Part shown: positions 27,530 through 34,777 of the stretch, piece by piece | How the letters are laid out: every line of letters begins with the position of its first letter | Numbering within the stretch: the first letter of the stretch is position 1 | Source of the DNA: Anaeromyxobacter soli | GTDB lineage: Bacteria > Myxococcota > Myxococcia > Myxococcales > Anaeromyxobacteraceae | Length of the DNA stretch: 64,000 bases | NCBI RefSeq assembly: GCF_022808855.1 | Contig: NZ_JAKZLF010000026.1 | Coordinates: forward strand, 1-64,000 | Direction: 5' to 3' | Made by a program: the position numbers and the translations under genes | Notes under the pieces: model-generated | What the model was told of the DNA's origin: nothing | The model's database searches: none | What the model saw: only the letters and a program-made list of their open reading frames with translations

Positions 27530-28545
27530 GCCGCCTTCCCCTCTCCGGGGCGCGGGAAGTAGCCCCGCTCCCCGAACCACGTGAGCGCATCCTCGAAGGC
27601 GATCCGCACCGGCGTCTGGGGCAGCCCGAGCTCCCGCACCGCCTTGGCTGCGTCGAAGAACATGCGCCGGCGGGCCATGCGCACCGCCTCGAGCGCGACC
27701 GAGGGCGGCCGGTGGGTGACGAGGCGCGACACCGCCGTGTCGAGCGCGCCGACCGCGAGGGCGGCGAGGTAGGGGAGCCGCACGCGCGGGGCCGGACGTC
27801 CGAGGATCGCGCCGACCTCGGCGAGGATCTCGGCGAGCGTCATGTTCCGGTGGCCGAGGATGTAGCGCTCGCCGACGCGCCCGCGCTCCGCGGCGAGCAG
27901 GTGGCCCTCGGCGACGTCGCGCGCGTGCACCACGTTGAGCCCCGTGTCCACGAAGGCCGGGAGCCGGCCGCGCGCGAAGTCCACCAGGATCCGCCCGGTC
28001 GGGGTCGGCTTCACGTCCCACGCGCCCACCGGGGCGGACGGGTTCACCACCACGACCGCGAGGCCGCGCGCGACGTAGGAGAGCGCGGCCCGCTCCCCGG
28101 CGAGCTTCGAGCGCTTGTAGTGGCTGGTGAGCTGGCCGGGCGCGAGCGGCGTCGTCTCGTCGCAGGGCGTGGGGAGCGCTGAGAGCCCGACCGTCCCGAC
28201 CGTGGAGGTGTGGACGACGCGCTCCACCCCCTCGGCGAGGCACGCGTCCATGACGTGCACGGTGCCGTCCACGTTGGAGGCGTACAGCTCGCGCGGGTCG
28301 CGCGCCCAGAACCGGTAGTCCGCCGCGACGTGGAACACGCGGCGGCAGCCTCGCACCGCCCGTCGCACCGCCTCGCGGTCGCGCAGGTCGCCCACGGCGA
28401 TCTCGACGGGGAGGCCGTCGAGGTTCGCGCGCGGCGATCCGGGCCGCACGAGGACGCGCACCTCCGCGCCGCGCTCGAGGAGGAGCCGCGCCACGTTCGC
28501 CCCGACGAAGCCCGTCGCGCCGGTCACGAGCGCACGGCCGGTCAC
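27514..28545 (-). CDS. hpnA: Hopanoid-associated sugar epimerase HpnA
   Basis: The 343-residue protein is an extended short-chain dehydrogenase with the Rossmann motif [16 protein letters not shown] near the start. It carries the catalytic YKRSK (about residues 144-148) and the HpnA-typical [23 protein letters not shown]. HpnA enzymes are NAD(P)-linked sugar epimerase homologues found with hopanoid genes; the exact reaction is not settled (family knowledge). A GTG at 28545 is the likely start, with GGGGGA six bases before it. It opens the triterpenoid operon and overlaps hpnH. Confidence 0.9.
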   Translation of the reverse strand: MTGRALVTGATGFVGANVARLLLERGAEVRVLVRPGSPRANLDGLPVEIAVGDLRDREAVRRAVRGCRRVFHVAADYRFWARDPRELYASNVDGTVHVMDACLAEGVERVVHTSTVGTVGLSALPTPCDETTPLAPGQLTSHYKRSKLAGERAALSYVARGLAVVVVNPSAPVGAWDVKPTPTGRILVDFARGRLPAFVDTGLNVVHARDVAEGHLLAAERGRVGERYILGHRNMTLAEILAEVGAILGRPAPRVRLPYLAALAVGALDTAVSRLVTHRPPSVALEAVRMARRRMFFDAAKAVRELGLPQTPVRIAFEDALTWFGERGYFPRPGEGKAAWASR

Positions 28546-28854
28546 GGCGTCCCCCGTGGCGCCGGATCTTCCGACGAGTCGATCTCCTCGCGCAGTCCCG
28601 CCATTCCGCCTCGCAGCGCGCCGTGGGGCGCGTCGCCCGAGAGTGAAGCTCCCGCCTGTGGCGAGGGGTGTAGGATTCGTTCCTCCCGCCGATCACGCAA
28701 CAGTATTAGGGTCGTCCGGATGCGGTCGCGCGATGGGGTGCGACCGTCCGAGGCGTAAGCACCTCGACCGCGCGCCCACTCGGGGCGCATGCACCCCAGG
28801 TGAGCGCGATCCAGTGTGCGGATCCTGCGCGACTTGCCGCTGCGGTGAGCAGCC
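28546..28854. other. Region upstream of the triterpenoid operon
   Basis: This 309-base gap should contain the operon promoter, reading on the minus strand. The only A/T-rich patch is TAATACTGTTGCG (minus strand, about 28696-28708), which offers a possible -10 TAATAC or -35 TTGCGT, but neither has a convincing partner. I see no gene here. Confidence 0.35.
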
Positions 28855-29091
28855 TCAGCCCGGAATGGCGGCAGCCCCGTGGCGCTCCGCCGCCGCCGCG
28901 GGCCGGACGTCGAGGCGGCGATCCCGGCTGTTGCACGGCGCCTGGCGCCCGAGGGTCCCCGCGCACGGCGCGAGCATCAGCCGGTCCGCCAGCGAGAACG
29001 CCGCCGCTGCCGGGACCACGAAGCGATCGACGCGCCCGCATCGGCAGCATCGGATCCGCAGCGTCGTCCACTCGGTCGCCCGCCTGGCCAT
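28855..29091 (-). CDS. Hypothetical small protein with CxxC
   Basis: The 78-residue protein carries a single CCRCG motif near residue 15 within TLRIRCCRCGRVDRFVVPA. A second Cys-containing segment (APCAGTLGRQAPC) follows. It may be a small metal- or nucleic-acid-binding protein but I do not recognise a family. An excellent AGGAGGAGC ribosome site lies directly before the ATG on the minus strand, the main reason for believing it is real. It lies between the BrkB-family gene and the hopanoid operon on the same strand. Confidence 0.62.
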   Translation of the reverse strand: MARRATEWTTLRIRCCRCGRVDRFVVPAAAAFSLADRLMLAPCAGTLGRQAPCNSRDRRLDVRPAAAAERHGAAAIPG

Positions 29092-29173
29092 GAGCTCCTC
29101 CTGGCGGTCTGCAAAGCATGGGACGTGCCGGCGCGCGCGGCCCCGGGAGCTCGGGCGCTCGCCGTGGCCTCGG

Positions 29174-30634
29174 CTATCCAGGCGAGTCCGGCGCCTTCCC
29201 GTCGAGCACCTCGGGGCGATCCCCCGCCCGCCCGCCCCCCGCTCCGCGCGCGCCGCTCGAGCCCGGCGCGGGGTCGCGCGCGAGGGCGGCGAGCTCGCGC
29301 AGCGTCGCGTTGTGCGGAGAGGAGCGGCGCTCCTCCTCGGTCGCGTGGAGGAGGCGCTGCAGCTCCGGCCCGAGCCGCCGCAGGACCGCGGCGCGCACGT
29401 CGTCCACGCCCGGCTCGCGGCGGAGCGCCTCCCGCAGGTCGCTCGCGCGGATGGCGTCCACGTCGCGCCCGGGGACGTAGCCGACGCCGTGGCTTGAGAC
29501 GGCGCGGACGAGGAGCCCGGCCCGCGCGAGCGCCTCGAGGATCTCCTCGACCTCCGCCGGCGGGACCTCGAGGAGCTGGGCGAGCTCGACGGGCGTCCGT
29601 CGCGTCCCGCCCGCGAGGTAGTCGCGCGTGAGCTGCGCGGCGGCGGCGACCGCGAGCGTCTCCTTCAGCGCCTGGTCCGCCCGGTGGCCGCGGAGCCGCT
29701 CGCGCACGACCTGCTCGTTCTGGTGGCTCGCCGCGACCTCCGCGCCGACGAGCACGATGAGCCACGAGACGTAGGTCCAGACGAGGAAGATCGGGATGGC
29801 GCCGAGGACGGAGTAGAGCGCGTTGTACTTCGCGACGCCCATCTGCAGCTGCACGTGCACGACGAGCGATCCCTGCCAGCCGATCGCGGCGAGCAGCGCA
29901 CCGAGGAGCGCCGACAGCGGGCGGACCCGGACGTTGGGCAGGATCACGTACATCGCGAACAGCGCGAGGCCGACCACCACCACCGGGGTGAAGCCGAGCG
30001 CGAAGTCGATCGCGGGGCCGAGGCCGAGCCGCTCGCGCAGGAACACGACCACGCTCGAGCTCTGCGCCGCGGTGGAGACCGTCGCCGCCGCGAAGACCAG
30101 GATCGGCGTGGTCACGAGCAGCGTCACGTAGTCGGTGATCTGGCGCAGGAACGGGCGGGTGGTCTTGGCGCCGAACACGTCGTTGAGGGCCATCTCGATG
30201 CTCGAGACGAGCGACACGCTCGTGTAGACGAGGACGAGGAGCCCCACAGCGCCGAGGCGCGACACGTCGGTTCGATCGACGAACTCGAGGATCCGCTCGC
30301 TCGCCTGGAACAGGGCCGGGTTCGGCCCGAACGTGTCGGCGAGGTACGGCCTCACGAAGCCCTCGACGAACGCCTGGTAGGCGCCGAAGCCCTTCAGCAC
30401 CGCGAAGGCGAACGCGAGGAACGGCACCACCGAGAGCACGCTGTAGTACGTGAGCGCGGCGGCGCGGACGGTGAGCCGGTTCTCGAGGAACCCGCGGAGG
30501 GTCGAGTAGCCGAGCCGGCTCGCGCGGAACAGCGCGGCCTTCGCGCGGGGCAGCTCCGCGGGGCGGACGTCCCAGATGCGCACCGCGAAGAACTCGCGCA
30601 GCCGGTCGACGGGGTGCGAGGCGGCGTCGCTCAC
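29174..30634 (-). CDS. YihY/BrkB-family membrane protein with C-terminal winged helix
   Basis: This 486-residue protein has the YihY/BrkB domain at about residues 40-300 with six membrane helices. Markers are RAAALTYYSVLSVVPFLAF, LVYTSVSLVSSIEMALNDVFG and YSVLGAIPIFLVWTYVSWLIVLVGAEV. A cytoplasmic C-terminus (about 320-470) predicts a winged-helix fold (VELAQLLEVPPAEVEEILEALARAGLL), seen in many family members. The family is of unsettled function despite its old ribonuclease BN name. The start is a GTG at 30634, but GGAGGA is almost adjacent to it, so a slightly later start is possible. It is divergent from a universal stress gene. Confidence 0.88.
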   Translation of the reverse strand: MSDAASHPVDRLREFFAVRIWDVRPAELPRAKAALFRASRLGYSTLRGFLENRLTVRAAALTYYSVLSVVPFLAFAFAVLKGFGAYQAFVEGFVRPYLADTFGPNPALFQASERILEFVDRTDVSRLGAVGLLVLVYTSVSLVSSIEMALNDVFGAKTTRPFLRQITDYVTLLVTTPILVFAAATVSTAAQSSSVVVFLRERLGLGPAIDFALGFTPVVVVGLALFAMYVILPNVRVRPLSALLGALLAAIGWQGSLVVHVQLQMGVAKYNALYSVLGAIPIFLVWTYVSWLIVLVGAEVAASHQNEQVVRERLRGHRADQALKETLAVAAAAQLTRDYLAGGTRRTPVELAQLLEVPPAEVEEILEALARAGLLVRAVSSHGVGYVPGRDVDAIRASDLREALRREPGVDDVRAAVLRRLGPELQRLLHATEEERRSSPHNATLRELAALARDPAPGSSGARGAGGGRAGDRPEVLDGKAPDSPG

Positions 30635-30821
30635 TCCTCCATGATCCTTCGCCTCGCAGGATCGCGCCGCGCCGGGCGCTCACCGCCCCGGCCGCTCGTC
30701 TGGCGCCGGGACGCCCGGCCGGGACACCGCGGCGAGGGGAGCCCCTTCTTTTCGCGGTCCGCCGGCGATCACCGCCCGGCGGCACAGGAGGAAGATCGCT
30801 CTGGGAGCACGGAGGGAAGCC

Positions 30822-31259
30822 ATGGCCACGTTCAAGCACGTCCTCGCCGCGACCGACTTCAGCGAGGCCTCGGGCCGGGCGCTCGAGATGGCGGTCACGA
30901 TCGCGCGCGACGCCGGCGCCCAGCTGACGGTCGCGCACGTCGCCGAGGTCCCGACCTACACGGAGTTCGCCGCGCCGGTCGACCTCGTGACTCCCATCAC
31001 CGATCTCGCGGAGACCAAGCTCGAGGAGCTGCTCACGTCGATCCGCGACGTGTGCCCCGGGGTGAAGGGCACCGTGCGGGTAGGCGCGCCGTGGGAGCAG
31101 ATCCTCGCGGCCGCCGCGGAGGCGGGCGCGGACCTCGTCGTGCTGGGCACCCACGGGCGGCGCGGCTTCGCTCACGCGTTCATGGGGAGCGTCGCCGAGC
31201 GCGTCGTGCGCCTCTCGCCCATCCCCGTGCTGACGGTGCGCTCGCGCATCGCCTCCTGA
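30822..31259 (+). CDS. Universal stress protein (UspA family)
   Basis: This single-domain Usp protein has 145 residues. The N-terminal VLAATDFSEASGRALEMA and the C-terminal ATP motif GTHGRRGFAHAFMGSVAERV followed by PIPVLTVRS are clear. The ATG follows GGAGGGAAGCC. It is only distantly like the Usp protein at 370-795 (different middle region), so the two are not a recent duplication. It lies alone between the divergent BrkB-family gene and the small CxxC protein that converges on it. Confidence 0.92.
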   Translation: MATFKHVLAATDFSEASGRALEMAVTIARDAGAQLTVAHVAEVPTYTEFAAPVDLVTPITDLAETKLEELLTSIRDVCPGVKGTVRVGAPWEQILAAAAEAGADLVVLGTHGRRGFAHAFMGSVAERVVRLSPIPVLTVRSRIAS

Positions 31260-31316
31260 GGCACGCGCGGACGCGCCCGCGGCGGGCGCACCGCGCGCCG
31301 CCTCGGGCGCGCTCGC

Positions 31317-31511
31317 TCAGGCGTCCGCCGCGACGGCAGCCTCGGGGGCGGCGACCGGCAGCCGGCGCTCGCGGAGGAGCGTGCTGCAGAGCTCGCAGTT
31401 CACCCGGCTGCGAATGGTCCAGTGGGCGCCGGGGTCCACGACACCGCACAGGATCCGCTGCAGTTCGCGGTCGTAGTAGTGGACGATCTTCTTCTGCTCG
31501 TGCTGCTCCAT
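31317..31511 (-). CDS. Small CxxC protein, paralogue A
   Basis: The 64-residue protein contains the core HYYDRELQRILCG, then a short loop with HWTIRSRVNCELCSTLL and an Ala-rich tail. The single Cys near 22 and the CELC pair near 39-42 could form a three-Cys (plus His) metal site. It is clearly paralogous to the protein at 32526-32723: both share H-Y-D-R-E, I-L-C-G, A-H-W-T, R-x-V-N-C-x-x-C and an AADA-like end. The start ATG 31511 has a GGAGAC ribosome site. I know no characterised family for it. Confidence 0.72.
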   Translation of the reverse strand: MEQHEQKKIVHYYDRELQRILCGVVDPGAHWTIRSRVNCELCSTLLRERRLPVAAPEAAVAADA

Positions 31512-31706
31512 TGCGTCTCCGTCCGTCGAAACCGCGGGCCGGGTGAGGGACCAGCCGCCCCTGCACCGGGCCCGCCTGCCAGGGGTTGTAACGTGCGGCG
31601 GCGGGGCTCGCAGAGGCCAGGCGGTCCGCTCGTCCCCCGCGAAGCGTCGAGCAGCACCCCCGGAGCGTGGCATCGTGGGGCGCCCCGCATGACCGAGGAG
31701 CCCCTC

Positions 31707-32489
31707 ATGGACGCCCCCACGCTCGCGAAGCACCTCGAGAAGCACCTCCGCGTCGCCACCTTCCCGGTCGCGATCCGCCCGCTCGCGCCCGGCGAGCCCG
31801 TCCCCGCGAAGGCGAAGCGGCCGTCGAAGGACCTCGGCGCGCAGGTCGCGATCTGCCAGTGCGTCGCGCTCGCGCGCCGCTACGGCTGGACGATCGCGTT
31901 CACGGGCGAGGATCTCGCCTGCCCCATCGCCAAGGCGGCGTTCGGGTTCGAGGATCGCATCCCGTACTACGAGCGCGGCGCGCTCGCCGAGGGGATGTAC
32001 GCGTCGTGCCAGGAGGCCGGCGCGGCGTTCGAGTCGGCGCTGCCGCGCCTCGCCCGCGACGAGATCTCCGGCGTCGTGGTCGGCCCCCTCGAGCGATCGA
32101 CCTTCGAGCCCGAGACGGTGGTGGTCTACGGAAACTCGGCCCAGGTGCTCCGGCTCGTGAACGCCGCGCTCTACGAGCGGGGCGGCAGCTTCAAGGCGGA
32201 GTTCACCGGGCGCGGCGACTGCGCCGACATCGTCATCCGGACGCGCCAGACGAAGGAGCCGCAGCTCATCCTGCCGTGCTACGGCGATCGGCTGTTCGGC
32301 CTCGCCGCGGACGACGAGCTGGCGTTCACCTTCCCGTTCGGGATGGCGGACGCGATCGTCGCCGGCCTGGAGGGGACGGGCCGGGGCGGCATCCGCTACC
32401 CCATCCCCTCGTTCGCGCTGCGGGCGCAGCCGGCGTTCCCGCCGAGCTACGTCGAGCTCGAGCGCCGCTGGCGTGCGGGCGAGGAGTGA
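31707..32489 (+). CDS. DUF169 family protein
   Basis: This 260-residue cytoplasmic protein is of the DUF169 type, with VAICQCVALARRYGWTIAF, EDLACPIAKAAFGF and a C-terminal EDxLA-like region with GMADAIVAGLEGTGRGGIRYPIPSF. Family members are widespread in anaerobes and of unknown function; conserved Cys residues suggest metal or thiol chemistry (family knowledge, weak). I chose the ATG at 31707 because GAGGAG lies six bases before it; an in-frame ATG at 31689 is possible. It is flanked on both sides by minus-strand copies of a small CxxC protein, which is striking. Confidence 0.85.
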   Translation: MDAPTLAKHLEKHLRVATFPVAIRPLAPGEPVPAKAKRPSKDLGAQVAICQCVALARRYGWTIAFTGEDLACPIAKAAFGFEDRIPYYERGALAEGMYASCQEAGAAFESALPRLARDEISGVVVGPLERSTFEPETVVVYGNSAQVLRLVNAALYERGGSFKAEFTGRGDCADIVIRTRQTKEPQLILPCYGDRLFGLAADDELAFTFPFGMADAIVAGLEGTGRGGIRYPIPSFALRAQPAFPPSYVELERRWRAGEE

Positions 32490-32525
32490 GCGCGCTCGCA
32501 GGCGCCGGCGGCCGCTCGTGCAGGC

Positions 32526-32723
32526 TCAGCCCGCGTCTGCGGCGTGCGTCGCCTCCGGCGCGGACGGCCGCTGCTCGCGCGCCCGCAGCATCTCGCTGCA
32601 GCGCGGGCAGTTGACGGTCCTGCGCGTGGTCCAGTGGGCGGTCCGGTCCTCGATGCCGCAGAGGATGCCGGCCCGCTCCCGGTCGTAATGGTGGATGAGC
32701 CTGGCCTTCTCCGGGTGCTCCAT
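32526..32723 (-). CDS. Small CxxC protein, paralogue B
   Basis: This 65-residue protein is the paralogue of the one at 31317-31511. Aligned without gaps it shares the HHYDRE core, ILCG, AHWT, the R-T-V-N-C-P-R-C motif and the tail AADA. The conserved residues are therefore three Cys, two His and an acidic-basic helix, which points to a small metal-binding or redox protein. The ATG at 32723 follows GGGAGACGAG. It ends 37 bases past the convergent DUF169 gene. Unknown function. Confidence 0.72.
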   Translation of the reverse strand: MEHPEKARLIHHYDRERAGILCGIEDRTAHWTTRRTVNCPRCSEMLRAREQRPSAPEATHAADAG

Positions 32724-32952
32724 CTCGTCTCCCTTGGGCGCGGCCGGGGAGGGAGCCACGGCTCCGAGCGACGGTCACACCTTGGAAGCTTGTAGCGCCC
32801 CGTGCCCGGCTCTGCAGGCATCGAGCCGCCGCTCGCCGCGCCGAGGAGGGAGCGCTCGCCGCACCTCGCGGGGCGTGCCGCCTCCCGGATCGGACGGAGA
32901 CCGCCGCTGCCGGGACCATGCCCGGCGCGGCGGCGGAGGACGCCGGAGCGGC

Positions 32953-33159
32953 TCAGGTGCTCTTGCGAGCGAGGGTCTCCGCGCGCTCGAGCAGCCCGCG
33001 CAGCTCCGGGCTCGGCTCCCGCGAGCGATCGCCGTGGCGCACCGCGCGCCGGACCCGGCTCACCGCCTGCGCGAAGTCGACGTCGACGTGGCCGCGTGCG
33101 ACGAGCTGCTCCTCGAGCTTGCGGATGCGGCCCTTGAGATCCTTGAACCCGTCGTTCAC
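32953..33159 (-). CDS. Hypothetical small coiled-coil protein
   Basis: This 68-residue protein has a predicted coiled coil FKDLKGRIRKLEEQLVARG followed by a basic, mostly helical segment. I do not recognise it. The start is a GTG at 33159 overlapping the upstream stop (GTGA, 33156-33159), with AGGAGG six bases before it, so it is translationally coupled to the larger gene upstream. It is probably a partner or accessory of that protein (inference from coupling only). Confidence 0.65.
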   Translation of the reverse strand: MNDGFKDLKGRIRKLEEQLVARGHVDVDFAQAVSRVRRAVRHGDRSREPSPELRGLLERAETLARKST

Positions 33160-34112
33160 CGCGTCCTCCTCGAGCGAGTGGTCGCGCCGTCGACCGCCGC
33201 GGGCTGCGGGCGGCGAGCCGTGGCGACGACGTTCAGAAAGACCTCGACGTCCACGAAGTCCTGGGCGCCGAGCGGAGCGAGGCGCTCCCGGAGCTGCGTC
33301 GCGAACGCCCGCACGGCGGAGTAGGTCGCCCAGTTGGGCGCGGGGTCGTAGCGGAGGTCGCAGCCGAGCCGCTCCGCGGCGGCGCGGGTCGACTTGGGCC
33401 AGATGACGACGTGGCGGCCGGGGTCGGCGAGGAGCGGGAGCGCCGTGGCCAGCGCCCAGCTCGAGGCGGGCGCCACGGCCAGCCCCGCGGCGGCCGCGAA
33501 GAGCTTGTCGAAGCGGGCGCGGGCCGGGACCGGGACGGAGAGCAGGCCGAACAGCGCGTCGAAGAAGGCGCGAGCGGCGGCCTCGTCCTCGAACACCTCG
33601 GCGAGGCCGTCCTCCTCGAGCACCGGGTCGAACAGCGCCGCGAGCGGAGCGGAGCGGGAGATCCGCTTCACGAGCTCGCCCACCTCGCCCTCGTCGGCCA
33701 GCCGCGCGCCCTCGCCGCTCGGGAACGTCTCCTTCCACGCGGCGCTCGCCGCGCGCCACCGCGCCGCCCGCTCGCGCTTGCCGCTCGCGGTGTAGGCGGG
33801 ATCGGCGAAGCCCTGCGGATAGAGCGCCTGGAACTCGGCGACCGCCTCCTCGTGGGTGAGGAAGTTCGCGGCGAGCGCGTATCGGCCGCTCTGCGCGTCG
33901 AGCGCGAAGGACGAGAGCCCCTCGAGCCAGGAGTTCCGCTCCAGGCCGTCGGTCGAGAGCAGCGCCCTCGCGGCGGGCAGGCGGAGCTTCGCGGCGAAGC
34001 GCTTCTCGCTGTCGGGGAAGAAGACGTGCACCGCGTTCGCCTCGAGGGCGACGACCTTGCCGACTCCCAGGGACGCGTGCTGTACCAGCATTCCTTCCTT
34101 CAGATCGGCCAT
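33156..34112 (-). CDS. Hypothetical protein with N-terminal CarD/DUF3553-like domain
   Basis: The 318-residue protein opens with a small SH3-like domain (about 4-45) containing GMLVQHASLGVGKVVALE. This pattern is reminiscent of DUF3553 or CarD-type domains, which bind RNA polymerase or nucleic-acid enzymes. The rest (about 60-318) is alpha-helical with no motif I recognise; segments such as HVVIWPKSTRAAAERLGCDL may form an alpha/beta fold. The ATG at 34112 has GAAAGGACG before it. It overlaps the next small gene by four bases. Function unknown; the N-terminal comparison is tentative. Confidence 0.72.
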   Translation of the reverse strand: MADLKEGMLVQHASLGVGKVVALEANAVHVFFPDSEKRFAAKLRLPAARALLSTDGLERNSWLEGLSSFALDAQSGRYALAANFLTHEEAVAEFQALYPQGFADPAYTASGKRERAARWRAASAAWKETFPSGEGARLADEGEVGELVKRISRSAPLAALFDPVLEEDGLAEVFEDEAAARAFFDALFGLLSVPVPARARFDKLFAAAAGLAVAPASSWALATALPLLADPGRHVVIWPKSTRAAAERLGCDLRYDPAPNWATYSAVRAFATQLRERLAPLGAQDFVDVEVFLNVVATARRPQPAAVDGATTRSRRTR

Positions 34113-34446
34113 CGACGTCCTTTCGCAAGGCTTGTAGCGCGTGTGTCGCGAGAGGACGCGCGCACGCGCCCGACGCGGTGATGCCTGCGTCGCAAAGCGG
34201 GAGAGCGCGGTCTGGGGTCTGCCGTCGAGGAGGGCGCTCGCTCGTTTCCGGTCGCTACGCCCGATCCGGCCGGCGCGCGTCTCTTGTACGCCCTGCGCCC
34301 TCCGCTGGGAAGCCCCGAGCGCCGGCTCGCCCGGCACGGACCCGGCTTGACCGCTCGTGGAGGGACGTCCGAGCCCCGTCTCTCCGAGCCGCGCTCCGGC
34401 CCCTCGTGGGCGGGCTATTCACCGCTGGCGCGATTAACAATGAACG
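34113..34446. other. Divergent intergenic region
   Basis: This 334-base gap separates a minus-strand hypothetical gene from a small plus-strand one. GCTACAAG (minus, 34131-34138) may be part of the minus-strand promoter and resembles sites before the two small CxxC genes. TAACAAT (34435-34441) could be the -10 box of the plus-strand gene, whose message would then be nearly leaderless. Otherwise I see nothing. Confidence 0.4.
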
Positions 34447-34644
34447 ATGAGCGCCGCGCGCATCACCCGGTCCGTTCGCGGGCACCTCGTCGCGATCGAG
34501 CGCGTCGACTCGCACCTCTGGCGCGTGACCGTGGACGGGCAGCTGCTCGCGAGCTTCTGCACCGAGAGCCGCGCGCGCGCCGCGGGGACGGCGGAGGCAC
34601 GTCGCCTCGAGCTCGTCGCGGGCGAGGGGCGCCGCCGCCAGTGA
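34447..34644 (+). CDS. Hypothetical small protein
   Basis: This 65-residue basic protein reads as a short beta-rich segment (GHLVAIERVDSHLWRVTVDGQ) followed by a helix (RARAAGTAEARRLELV). I do not recognise it. An A/T-rich -10-like TAACAAT lies six bases before the ATG, suggesting a leaderless transcript; no ribosome site is visible. The terminator of the convergent carboxylase gene begins about 60 bases downstream. Moderately likely to be real. Confidence 0.5.
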   Translation: MSAARITRSVRGHLVAIERVDSHLWRVTVDGQLLASFCTESRARAAGTAEARRLELVAGEGRRRQ

Positions 34645-34706
34645 GCGGCGGGCGCCGCGCGCGCCGGCAGCCGCCGCCCCGTCTCGTCTGGACGAGGTGC
34701 CCCGCC

Positions 34707-34746
34707 AAAGAAGAAACGAAGAGCCCCGCCCGCCGGGCGAGGCTCT
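34707..34746 (-). terminator. Terminator after the second biotin carboxylase
   Basis: On the minus strand, AGAGCC (34741-34746) pairs with GGCTCT (34720-34725), with an inner CGCCCG/CGGGCG stem. A T-rich run (TCGTTTCTTCTTT, 34719-34707) follows. This is a good Rho-independent terminator 31 bases after the stop codon of the carboxylase gene. Confidence 0.75.
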
Positions 34747-34777
34747 CGAGGGTCCGGCGGCCGGACGGGCCGCCCGG

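Noticed and set aside
28542-28790. An 82-residue minus-strand frame upstream of hpnA
   Set aside because: It overlaps the hpnA start, has no ribosome site and no recognisable features; the region is better read as the operon leader.
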